NCBI GenBank assembly: GCA_934869045.1
Contig: CAKXAF010000188.1
Span: forward strand, 1-5,190
Direction: 5' to 3'
Source of the DNA: an uncultured Nitrososphaerota archaeon
GTDB taxonomy: Bacteria > Bacillota > Clostridia > Oscillospirales > Ruminococcaceae
DNA: 5,190 nt
Both the position numbers and the translations under genes were made by a program. The notes beneath the pieces are model-generated. The model made no database searches and was not told where the DNA came from. It saw nothing but the letters and a program-made list of their open reading frames with translations. Below are positions 1 through 5,190 of the stretch, in pieces (position 1 is the stretch's first letter; the number at the start of each line of letters is the position of its first letter).

Positions 1-624
1 GGCTTGTCCGGATGCGGAGAGCTTTCGAATTTGATCCGCTCTGGATTTGACGCCAGCGGATACGTCCAGGGAATTCTGGACTGCACGTATAAGGCAGCCT
101 ACGACCAATATATGAAACTTACGGATGCCACTCAGGAAGAGGCGGAAGAGGCCTATGAGGGCGGCATCGAGGCGGAGGCCCAGACCTTTATGCAGATGTG
201 CACCATTGATGCGGATCTGGTGTCAGACGAGACTCTGGAAGGAATCAAGGATTTTTACCGCCGTGTATATCAGAAGTCCAAATATGAGGTGAAGGACGCC
301 GTCAAGTCAGACAGCGGTTTCTTTGTGGAGGCCGTTATTGAACCCATCGATATTTTCCAGATTGCCTGGGACGATATGAACGCCTTCTCCGAGCAGTTCA
401 ACGAGCGTTTTGAGAACGGTGAGTTTGACGAGTATACGGAAGAAGCATTCGAAGAGGAATATGCCCAGGGAATGCTGGAGGTCTGCAACAGCTATGAGGA
501 TCAGATCGGATATCTGGAGCCGGTGAGTGTTGTTGTCACCATTTTCGCAGATGAGGATGGGATCTATACCCTCAGCGATGAGGACTTTCTCCGGCTTGAT
601 ACGGAAATCATCAGTTACGACTAA
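1..624 (+). CDS. Putative lipoprotein of unknown function (5' end cut off by window)
   Basis: The reading frame is open from the first base to the TAA at 622-624. It begins G-L-S-G-C, so LSGC reads as a lipobox with the Cys codon at 13-15. The signal peptide and true start lie left of the window; the TTG at 4 is not a credible start because it sits inside the lipobox. After cleavage and lipidation the mature protein would have about 203 residues, anchored on the outer face of the membrane. Counting the Cys as 1, residues about 15-90 look mostly helical and about 92-115 form a strand-rich segment (YEVKDAV...FFVEAVIEPIDI). A very acidic helix follows at about 133-155 (Glu/Asp run), then a final strand pair (SVVVTIFADEDGIYTL). 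This pattern resembles small clostridial lipoproteins of unknown role; I do not recognise a named family with confidence. A hairpin terminator follows directly, so it ends its transcript. The lipoprotein call is fairly sure; the function is unknown. Confidence 0.8.
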   Translation, partial: GLSGCGELSNLIRSGFDASGYVQGILDCTYKAAYDQYMKLTDATQEEAEEAYEGGIEAEAQTFMQMCTIDADLVSDETLEGIKDFYRRVYQKSKYEVKDAVKSDSGFFVEAVIEPIDIFQIAWDDMNAFSEQFNERFENGEFDEYTEEAFEEEYAQGMLEVCNSYEDQIGYLEPVSVVVTIFADEDGIYTLSDEDFLRLDTEIISYD

Positions 625-637
625 AAAGGGTCTCCGT

Positions 638-673
638 CAGCGCCCCGGTTATTGCCGGGGCGCTGTTCATATT
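638..673 (+). terminator. Rho-independent terminator after the lipoprotein gene
   Basis: A perfect 11-bp stem (638-648 CAGCGCCCCGG with 655-665 CCGGGGCGCTG) encloses a 6-base loop. It begins 14 bases after the stop codon. The downstream tract is T-rich but interrupted (TTCATATTTT, 666-675). Stem strength and position make termination likely. It separates the lipoprotein gene from the htrA-like gene. Confidence 0.75.
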
Positions 674-820
674 TTGTGCAGCTTTCCATTAAAAATCGTT
701 TTCAATCTTCATCGAACTTTCACTCTGCTATCAAATGCAGGTCACTTGACAGGGGTATTCTATAAACAGAACAAAGAAAGAGGCCGGAAAACCGGACCCC
801 AAAATAGAACCTGTGCTTGA

Positions 821-839
821 AAAGGAGCGATTGATTGTG
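821..839 (+). promoter_or_regulatory. Ribosome binding site and GTG start for the HtrA cytoplasmic tail
   Basis: AAAGGAG at 821-827 lies 9 bases before a GTG at 837-839. This is the only strong Shine-Dalgarno with correct spacing upstream of the protease. The alternative TTG at 831 would leave only 3 bases, which is too close. The CTT/TTG region at 813 lies upstream of the site and cannot be served by it. The site therefore places the original translation start at 837, in a frame different from that of the protease domain. Confidence 0.7.
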
Positions 840-1088
840 CGGAACGATTACAATTTCCAAAATTATACCGATCAGGATGCCATGGACCGGACTCCGGCGC
901 CCCAGAACGGCGGGAATTTCCAAATCCCTTCCCCGGAACATAAGCAGCGGAAGGAGCGCTCCCCCTATATGACAAAAAAATGGGAGCTGTTGTTATGGCG
1001 CTGTGCATCCTTGCCGCAGGCAGCGCAGGATTTGCAGGCGGCGTCCTGGTCAATGGAACCCGGAGTGAGGCAGGCCAGACGGTTCTGA
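837..1088 (+). CDS. N-terminal cytoplasmic tail of the HtrA-like protease, frame-separated from its body
   Basis: From GTG 837 this frame encodes a 48-residue hydrophilic tail (V/M-RNDYNFQNYTDQ..., ending ...ERSPYMTKK) up to the A7 run at 974-980. Such Asn/Gln/Tyr/Pro-rich tails ending in basic residues just before the membrane segment are normal for Gram-positive, membrane-anchored HtrA proteins. After the A run this frame continues as WELLLWRCAS..., which resembles nothing expected, and stops at TGA 1086-1088. The -1 frame from 980 instead gives the membrane helix MGAVVMALCILAAG. Joining the two at the A run yields T-K-K-M-G-A-V and a normal 420-residue HtrA. The tail is thus almost certainly part of the downstream gene, not an independent gene. 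Whether the break is real or a read error cannot be told from the window. Confidence 0.6.
   Translation: MRNDYNFQNYTDQDAMDRTPAPQNGGNFQIPSPEHKQRKERSPYMTKKWELLLWRCASLPQAAQDLQAASWSMEPGVRQARRF
974..980 (+). other. A7 homopolymer / A-AAA-AAA slippery heptamer at the htrA frame break
   Basis: Zero-frame codons read ACA AAA AAA TGG (972-983), so the heptamer A AAA AAA is correctly phased for a -1 tandem slip. Reading after the slip continues ATG GGA GCT into the protease frame. A run of eight As would fuse the frames without any slip and give the same protein. AAGGAG at 951-956 lies 17 bases upstream of the heptamer. A 6-bp stem (998-1003 GCGCTG with 1021-1026 CAGCGC) begins 17 bases downstream. 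Both are farther than is usual for stimulators of bacterial -1 frameshifting. Confidence 0.55.
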
Positions 1089-2098
1089 ACAGCGATGGGA
1101 GCAGCACAACCTCTGTGCAGCACACCGCTTTGAATGTGTCCTCCAATACGGCCGGAGAGAATCTGACCGTCAGTCAGATCGCCGCGCAGACCGCCAATTC
1201 CGTAGTGGAGATTACCACAGAGGCCACCAGCTATGACATGTACATGCGCCAGTCCGTCAGCGAAGGCGCCGGAAGCGGCGTCATCCTCACCGGCGACGGA
1301 TATATCGTCACCAACAACCACGTGATCGACGGCGCCTCCAAGATCACCGTTACCCTGAAGGACGGAACCAGTTACCCGGCAGCGCTGGTGGGGACGGATT
1401 CCCAGGGGGACATTGCCGTGATCAAGATTGACGCCAGCGGACTTCAGCCCGCGGTGATCGGCGATTCCTCTGAGCTTCAGGTGGGCGACCTGGCAGTCGC
1501 CGTAGGCAACCCTCTGGGGCAGCTGGGCGGCACGGTCACAGACGGTATTATCAGCGCCCTGGACCGGCAGATTGATCTGGACGGCAAGACCATGACCCTT
1601 CTTCAGACGAATGCGGCCATCAACCCCGGCAACTCGGGCGGCGGCCTGTTCAACAGCAAAGGGGAGCTGATTGGCGTTGTTGTGGCAAAATCCTCCGGCA
1701 GCGGCATTGAGGGCCTGGGCTTTGCCATCCCGATCAATACAGCCAAAGACCTGATCGACCAGATCATGGAATACGGCTATGTCAAAGGCCGCATTGACCT
1801 TGGCATGACCACTGTAGATGTGTCCAACGCACAAGTTGCGATGATGTACCGCCTGTCCAGTACCGGCGTATATATCGATGAGGTAACCCAGGGTTCCAAC
1901 GCGGAAGCGGCTGGATTCCGCTCCGGAGACCGTATCCTCTCCTTCAACGGCGAGGAAATCTCCAGCGCCAGTGATCTGACTCAGGCACTTCAGAACTGCC
2001 AGGTCGGCGATACCGTGGAAATCATCATCGTCCGTGATGGACAAAAATATTCAGGCAGCCTGACGCTGGAGGAATCCAAGCCGGCCTCGGCAAACTGA
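980..2098 (+). CDS. htrA: HtrA/DegP-like membrane-anchored serine protease (trypsin-like plus PDZ)
   Basis: This is an envelope quality-control protease that degrades or refolds damaged exported proteins outside the membrane. Residues here count from ATG 980 (372 aa). Residues 1-24 form a membrane anchor (MGAVVMALCILAAGSAGFAG). About 25-60 is a Ser/Thr-rich linker and about 62-265 is the chymotrypsin-fold protease. The catalytic triad is visible: His114 in TNNHVID, Asp144 in GDIAVIKID, and Ser219 in NPGNSGGGLF. Residues about 275-365 form one PDZ domain (TGVYIDEVTQGSNAEAAGF...GDRILSFNGEEI). With the 48-residue tail from GTG 837 in the other frame the protein would be 420 aa, a usual length for the family. 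ATG 980 has no Shine-Dalgarno of its own. ATG 995 does have GGGAG (982-986) 8 bases ahead, so it is a possible internal start. The gene is a single unit between terminator hairpins. Family assignment is very sure; the true start and expression mode are not. Confidence 0.93.
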   Translation: MGAVVMALCILAAGSAGFAGGVLVNGTRSEAGQTVLNSDGSSTTSVQHTALNVSSNTAGENLTVSQIAAQTANSVVEITTEATSYDMYMRQSVSEGAGSGVILTGDGYIVTNNHVIDGASKITVTLKDGTSYPAALVGTDSQGDIAVIKIDASGLQPAVIGDSSELQVGDLAVAVGNPLGQLGGTVTDGIISALDRQIDLDGKTMTLLQTNAAINPGNSGGGLFNSKGELIGVVVAKSSGSGIEGLGFAIPINTAKDLIDQIMEYGYVKGRIDLGMTTVDVSNAQVAMMYRLSSTGVYIDEVTQGSNAEAAGFRSGDRILSFNGEEISSASDLTQALQNCQVGDTVEIIIVRDGQKYSGSLTLEESKPASAN

Positions 2099-2124
2099 AT
2101 CGTTTCATCCTCTTCTTTACCGGT

Positions 2125-2152
2125 TCCGGCCGTTCCAAGCGGGACGGCCGGA
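2125..2152. terminator. Hairpin just downstream of htrA (possible terminator)
   Basis: A 12-bp stem with one G-T pair (2125-2136 with 2141-2152) and a 4-base loop AAGC starts 26 bases after the htrA stop. It is very GC-rich. No T-run follows on either strand, so it may instead be a transcript-end stabiliser or a pause element. Confidence 0.45.
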
Positions 2153-2198
2153 GCAGCCGGACAAAAAATGAGCCTCCTCCATCCTTTTTTCTGATATA

Positions 2199-2234
2199 GG
2201 CAAAGGGCCCGGCATTTCTGCCGGGCCCTTTGCC
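2199..2234. terminator. Bidirectional terminator hairpin between convergent genes
   Basis: A perfect 16-bp stem (2199-2214 GGCAAAGGGCCCGGCA with 2219-2234) has the 4-base loop TTTC. It lies 100 bases after the htrA stop and 16 bases after the oxidoreductase stop on the other strand. The AAAGGGCCC / GGGCCCTTT arms give T residues at the 3' arm in both directions, but no long T-run follows on either side. The position between converging genes and the stability support a shared terminator. Confidence 0.6.
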
Positions 2235-2250
2235 ATGACGTAAAGCAATC

Positions 2251-3435
2251 TTATCGGATTTCATCCAGATGCAGCCGGACGCCGCCCTCTCGCAGGGCCT
2301 TCTGTATGCGGTTCACTGGAAGAAGATTCAGATCCGGCACATCCAGGGCAGCCGCCAGAGCTGCGGCGGTTCCAGCCGCCTCCCCAGTGACGGCGCAGGT
2401 GGGGATGACCCGGGTGATATCCCACATATCGTCGGTGACAGAAATGCACCGCCCCGCAGTCAGAAGATTTTTCGCCTTTGGAGCGTTTTGCAGGCAGCCA
2501 TAAGGAATCTCAAAGACCGGTCCCCGTTTCCGCCAGTCGCCGGTCATTCCCACGGAATCCGGGAAGGAAACATGGTCCTCCCCTTCATCCAGAGTATAGG
2601 CCCCGTCCAGGCGGCTGGTCATGCGAATTTGGAGGATGCCGGGGATGGTCACCGGTTCCAAAGCGGGATCGTCCTCCCGGGCGTGAAGGACGTCCGCCAG
2701 AATCTGCTGATGGGAATGTACGATCATTTCGCTGTTTTCCTGACCATCCAGACCGGAATACCGCCGTTTGGTAAGGGATTCCGTCTCCTGCCCTGGAATA
2801 TCCGCCGCTCCCAGCATTTTGAGACGCAGCCCATCCTTTCCGCAGAAATAGTACCACGCAGCCAGCGGGTTTCCTCCCTGATGAATGGCGGCGGGCGCTC
2901 CGCTCATCCGGCAGAGATCCGCGTCGCCGGTGGCGTCCACCAGCATTTTGGGAAAAATCACCGTCTCCCCGCCCTTGTTGTAGGCCTGAACCTGCCGGAT
3001 AAAGCCGTCCTGCTCTTCCGTGCCGGTAATGCGGGTGTCATAGAGGATGGAAACCCCCGCGTCCAACAGCAGCTTTTCCACATCAAAGGCAAACAAATGG
3101 GGATTGTATTGAGCCTGGAACCGGTCCCTGCACTTTTCCTCCAAAGTCCCGCTGCCCAGCCAGGCGGCGGGATACTTCCCCTGACAGCCACGGCGGATGG
3201 ACAGCCGGAGCAGTTCCTCACCAATGCCGTAGATCACCTGCGTCCCCTTTCCGTCGCAGAGGGGGAGGTAGATGGTTACCAGGCCCAGTGTTCCCAAGCC
3301 GCCAAGCACGCATTCCTTTTCCACAAGCAGTGTTTTGGCCCCGGTCCGTGCCGACGCCAGGGCGGCGGCAATGCCGGCAATACCGCCGCCGGCCACCAGA
3401 GTGTCGCAGTTCAGAATGGTTTTTGTCTGTTTCAA
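2251..3435 (-). CDS. FAD-dependent oxidoreductase (FAD_oxidored family)
   Basis: This is a 394-aa cytoplasmic flavoprotein that by family would oxidise or reduce an organic substrate; the substrate is unknown. An N-terminal dinucleotide fold is clear: DTLVAGGGIAGIAAALASAR at 11-30 with GxGxxG-type glycines at 16-21, ending in the acidic residue of LLVEK (Glu39). GGLGTLGLV (45-53) and VDATGDADL (166-174) are further family signatures. The C-terminal block NLLTAGRCIS (323-332) and RVIPTCAVTGEAAGTAAALA (342-361) is characteristic of the FAD_oxidored group and contributes to FAD binding. No signal peptide or extra domain is seen. The start is a TTG at 3433-3435, supported by AGGGAG 9 bases upstream; no in-frame ATG lies nearby that keeps the FAD motif. 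It is the second gene of an operon, 15 bases after the nucleoside hydrolase stop. Family is sure, reaction is open. Confidence 0.9.
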   Translation of the reverse strand: MKQTKTILNCDTLVAGGGIAGIAAALASARTGAKTLLVEKECVLGGLGTLGLVTIYLPLCDGKGTQVIYGIGEELLRLSIRRGCQGKYPAAWLGSGTLEEKCRDRFQAQYNPHLFAFDVEKLLLDAGVSILYDTRITGTEEQDGFIRQVQAYNKGGETVIFPKMLVDATGDADLCRMSGAPAAIHQGGNPLAAWYYFCGKDGLRLKMLGAADIPGQETESLTKRRYSGLDGQENSEMIVHSHQQILADVLHAREDDPALEPVTIPGILQIRMTSRLDGAYTLDEGEDHVSFPDSVGMTGDWRKRGPVFEIPYGCLQNAPKAKNLLTAGRCISVTDDMWDITRVIPTCAVTGEAAGTAAALAAALDVPDLNLLPVNRIQKALREGGVRLHLDEIR

Positions 3436-3450
3436 GCAGAATCGCTCCCT
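3433..3450 (-). promoter_or_regulatory. Ribosome binding site supporting a TTG start for the FAD oxidoreductase
   Basis: On the minus strand AGGGAG (complement of 3445-3450) is followed by 9 bases and TTG (3435-3433). The site abuts the TGA stop of the upstream hydrolase gene (3453-3451), consistent with translational coupling in one transcript. Confidence 0.7.
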
Positions 3451-4323
3451 TCAAACTTCCCAAAGACTGTCAAAATAAGCGCCGGTTCGTGCCGGATCCT
3501 CGCGGTTCAGCAGAAGCCGGACATTGCCTTGCGGCAAAGGGCTGAAACGGGTGAAGCCGTCCGCCTCCACTGTGATACGGCCCGGCTCGGAGAGGGTGAA
3601 AAAGGGTTCCGGGCCCTGAACCGCCGCCCAGACCGCTGTCAGATCCCAACTGGGGCGGCCCTGAGGGCTGTAAAGAGAATAAGCCTTGGAAACCGGATGC
3701 TCAGGCGGAAGGTTCCCCCAGGAGCGTCCGGTTATGATGGGCAGCCCCGTCTCATACGGGGAAAGCACTACAGGCACTCCCAACTCTTCCAGTGCGGAAA
3801 AGGTCTTCCTGGCAGCGGGGATGTCCATCTGTACGTTCCACTCCGGCCGTTCCAGACCGCCGGCCATAGCAGCAACCTGTTTCAGCTTCCGCCCGGCCAG
3901 CTCCCGTCCGCGGGCGGAGCTGAGAAAGCGGCCGATGTTGTTCAGCGGGCCGATCGCCGTCAGGACTGCACTGTGATCCTCTACAGAGGAAAGCGCCTCC
4001 TCTAAAATCCGGCCTGCGCCGGAAGTGCAGGGGCTTTTTTGAAATCGGTTGGGATAATGCTCCGCTAAAAAGCGGTTATAAAGAAGCCCGTCGTTCAGAA
4101 AACCAGGCTCCTCCCAGGTGCCGATAGGTACGTCTGGCTGGCCGTAGGCCGTGTTGATGGCGCTGATGCAGCCGCACCCATATGGATTCGAAGTGCAGTG
4201 CGTAACAGCAAGCAGCCGGACCGGCTTCCGGCGGGCTAGTATATGCAGCAGGGCCAAGGCTCCGGCATCGTCCACGTCCGGCCCCATATCCGTGTCCAGA
4301 ATGATTGGAATCGCCGTGTTCAC
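3451..4323 (-). CDS. Nucleoside hydrolase superfamily protein
   Basis: This is a 290-aa cytoplasmic enzyme of the inosine-uridine nucleoside hydrolase fold. The family cleaves the N-glycosidic bond of ribonucleosides to base plus ribose in a Ca2+-dependent way. The signature metal site is at the N-terminus: ILDTDMGPDVDDAGAL (8-23), with Asp10, Asp12, Asp18 and Asp19 as likely ligands. It carries two extra residues compared with the classic DxDxGxDDA form. TAIGPLNNI (122-130) matches the conserved GPLTN segment. EWNVQMDIPAA (161-171) matches the substrate-binding EFN...D segment. SWD (225-227) holds the C-terminal Asp ligand, but Trp replaces the usual His before it. These differences place it in a divergent branch, so the substrate may not be a standard nucleoside. 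The start is GTG 4321-4323 with AGGGGG 9 bases upstream. It is the first gene of the operon with the FAD oxidoreductase. Confidence 0.88.
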   Translation of the reverse strand: MNTAIPIILDTDMGPDVDDAGALALLHILARRKPVRLLAVTHCTSNPYGCGCISAINTAYGQPDVPIGTWEEPGFLNDGLLYNRFLAEHYPNRFQKSPCTSGAGRILEEALSSVEDHSAVLTAIGPLNNIGRFLSSARGRELAGRKLKQVAAMAGGLERPEWNVQMDIPAARKTFSALEELGVPVVLSPYETGLPIITGRSWGNLPPEHPVSKAYSLYSPQGRPSWDLTAVWAAVQGPEPFFTLSEPGRITVEADGFTRFSPLPQGNVRLLLNREDPARTGAYFDSLWEV

Positions 4324-4338
4324 CGGTTTATTCCCCCT
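4321..4338 (-). promoter_or_regulatory. Ribosome binding site and GTG start of the nucleoside hydrolase gene
   Basis: AGGGGG (complement of 4333-4338) lies 9 bases before GTG (4323-4321). The encoded start M-N-T-A-I-P-I-I-L-D places the metal-binding Asp at residue 10, as expected for the family, so this start is well supported. Confidence 0.7.
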
Positions 4339-4358
4339 CTGAAAAAGATTCCCCTTAC

Positions 4359-4387
4359 ACTATACCGCATTTGTGCAAAAATGTCGA
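4359..4387 (-). promoter_or_regulatory. Sigma-A-type promoter for the hydrolase/oxidoreductase operon
   Basis: On the minus strand TCGACA (4387-4382; five of six matches to TTGACA) is separated by exactly 17 bases from TATAGT (4364-4359; five of six matches to TATAAT). Transcription would start near 4352, leaving a leader of only about 30 bases, too short for a riboswitch. The tract just upstream (about 4388-4416) is very A/T-rich and could act as an UP element. Confidence 0.75.
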
Positions 4388-4420
4388 GTTTTTCTTCTGC
4401 TTTTTAATAAAAAAATAGCG

Positions 4421-4945
4421 CTAATTTCCCAGGAAAAGCCGGACGAACAGGGCGCTGGCTAAAATGACGGTGAGATCTCCCGCCAGGGAGCAGGGGAGAG
4501 TATGGCGGCTGCGGCTGACTTTTACGGCAGCGAAGTAGACGGTGACTGTGTAAAAGGTGGTTTCCGATGCGCTCTGAATGACGCTGGCAACCCGGCCGGA
4601 GAAGCTGTCGGGTCCGCAGCGGTCGAGAATCTGCTGGAATATGGTCAGCGAGGCGCTGCCGGATACGGGCCGGAGCAGCGCCAGCGGAACCACGTCGGTG
4701 GGAATTCCCAGAGGGCCGGCTATCGGGCGGAGCGCCCAGGAAAGGACATCCAGCGCGCCGGAGGCCCGGAACATCCCGATGACCGTCATAAACAGAATGA
4801 GCGATGGAAGCATGGACACCGCCGTCCGCAGCCCCCGCTTCGCGCCCTCCGCGAAGGCGGAAAGCACATCGACTCCCCGAAGCAGCCCGGCCAGCAGAAA
4901 GGCCGCGACGATTACCGGGACGGCCCAGATCGCGGCGGCATTCAT
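4421..4945 (-). CDS. spmB: Spore maturation protein B (nucleoside-recognition/Gate domain membrane protein)
   Basis: This is a 174-aa integral membrane protein close to the usual SpmB length. In Bacillus subtilis SpmA and SpmB are needed for full dehydration of the spore core and hence heat resistance; the role here is by homology. Hydrophobic segments lie at about 5-22, 43-60, 84-92, 131-142 and 154-172. The Gate-domain signatures are LLRPVSGSASLTIF (90-103) and the downstream SASETTFYTVTVYFAAV (125-141), both typical of SpmB. The start ATG at 4945-4943 overlaps the spmA stop (ATGA, 4942-4945). It is preceded by an AGGGGAGG Shine-Dalgarno (complement of about 4952-4959) 6 bases away, so the pair is translationally coupled. 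The stop is TAG at 4423-4421. In B. subtilis spmA and spmB follow dacB and are read in the mother cell; any such upstream gene is outside this window. Confidence 0.92.
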   Translation of the reverse strand: MNAAAIWAVPVIVAAFLLAGLLRGVDVLSAFAEGAKRGLRTAVSMLPSLILFMTVIGMFRASGALDVLSWALRPIAGPLGIPTDVVPLALLRPVSGSASLTIFQQILDRCGPDSFSGRVASVIQSASETTFYTVTVYFAAVKVSRSRHTLPCSLAGDLTVILASALFVRLFLGN

Positions 4946-5190
4946 AGCCGTCCTCCCCTGCGCCGGGCGGCGATCCGGGAGACCGTCCGGGCCAGCCCTA
5001 CCGCTACGATCAGGGAGGCGGCCGAAGCTGCCAGCGTTGGCAGCAGGATCTCCATGGCATTGACGCTCCCCGCCGCCAGCCGCAGCGAGGCAGTGGTAGA
5101 GGGAATCAGCTGGAGGGAGCAGGTGTTGAGTACCACCAGCGTGATCATTTCGTCGGATGCGGTTTCAGGCTCCTGTGAACGCTTCTGAAG
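4942..5190 (-). CDS. spmA: Spore maturation protein A, C-terminal part (5' end beyond window)
   Basis: The frame is open from the right edge to TGA at 4944-4942, giving 82 C-terminal residues of a protein that is normally a little under 200 aa. The recognisable segment is ETASDEM followed by ITLVVLNTCSLQLIPSTTASL and GSVNAMEILLPTLAAS, matching the SpmA pattern of ASDEM, a LVLNTSSLQLIP-like helix, and a second membrane helix (LAASAASLIVAVGLA). The extreme C-terminus is strongly basic (ARRRGGRL), suggesting a cytoplasmic end. The ATG at 5148 is internal to the conserved region and not the true start. It is coupled to spmB by a 4-base overlap and acts with it in spore-core dehydration (by homology). 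Confidence 0.88.
   Translation of the reverse strand, partial: LQKRSQEPETASDEMITLVVLNTCSLQLIPSTTASLRLAAGSVNAMEILLPTLAASAASLIVAVGLARTVSRIAARRRGGRL

Noticed and set aside
746..766. Perfect TTGACA (746-751) upstream of htrA as a promoter -35
   Set aside because: No acceptable -10 hexamer lies 16-18 bases downstream; TATAAA at 761-766 is only 9 bases away. A weak extended -10 (TGCTATCAA, 726-734) lacks a good -35. The htrA promoter is therefore not assigned.
782..798. Small CCGG-AAAA-CCGG hairpin ahead of the htrA ribosome binding site
   Set aside because: The stem has only 4 continuous base pairs, too weak to claim a regulatory structure.
527..820. Plus-strand open frame crossing the lipoprotein end and the terminator
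   Set aside because: It runs through the terminator hairpin, lacks a ribosome binding site, and has no recognisable protein features.
965..2044. Long open frame (359 codons) on the minus strand antisense to htrA
   Set aside because: It lies opposite a clear HtrA with intact catalytic motifs, its translation shows no recognisable domain, and it arises from GC-rich codon bias on the coding strand.
2269..4005. Very long open frame (578 codons) on the plus strand antisense to the oxidoreductase and hydrolase
   Set aside because: It spans two unambiguous genes and their junction on the other strand, and its protein is Pro/Gly/Arg/His-rich without motifs. It is a shadow of GC-rich coding sequence.
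4403..4434. Possible intrinsic terminator after spmB (T7 on the minus strand)
   Set aside because: The T7 is present, but the preceding dyads are only about 4 bp, so no convincing stem supports it; the A/T tract may instead serve the downstream promoter.
4502..5188. Long plus-strand open frames opposite spmB and spmA
   Set aside because: The translations are Arg/Gly/Ser-rich low-information sequence, while the minus strand encodes conserved SpmA and SpmB motifs with coupled starts.

Overview
The window looks like chromosomal DNA from a GC-rich, endospore-forming Firmicute, most plausibly a gut-type clostridium of the Oscillospiraceae kind. That is inferred from the spmA/spmB spore-maturation pair, strong Shine-Dalgarno sites with GTG and TTG starts, a clear sigma-A-type promoter, and a membrane-anchored HtrA with a short cytoplasmic tail. 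No mobile element, CRISPR array, tRNA or rRNA was seen.

Layout, left to right. (1) Positions 1-624 (+) hold the end of a lipoprotein gene of unknown function, followed by a hairpin terminator. (2) Positions 837-2098 (+) hold an HtrA/DegP-type serine protease. It is split by a one-base frame discontinuity at an A7 run (974-980): the cytoplasmic tail is in one frame and the membrane anchor, protease and PDZ domains are in the -1 frame. (3) Positions 2099-2250 are a convergent intergenic region with two strong hairpins. (4) Positions 2251-4323 (-) hold a two-gene unit: a nucleoside-hydrolase-superfamily gene (GTG start) followed 15 bases later by an FAD-dependent oxidoreductase (TTG start). A promoter with a 17-base spacer lies just upstream. 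(5) Positions 4421-5190 (-) hold spmB and the 3' end of spmA, overlapping by 4 bases.

How the genes relate. spmA/spmB act in spore-core dehydration. The hydrolase/oxidoreductase pair is probably a small catabolic operon whose substrate cannot be read from sequence. The lipoprotein and HtrA are both envelope proteins but are separated by a terminator and appear to be independent units. The most notable observation is the HtrA frame break at a perfect A-AAA-AAA heptamer. It could be a sequencing error, a homopolymer mutation or phase switch, transcript slippage, or -1 ribosomal frameshifting, and the window alone cannot decide among these. I found no convincing undescribed multi-gene system.
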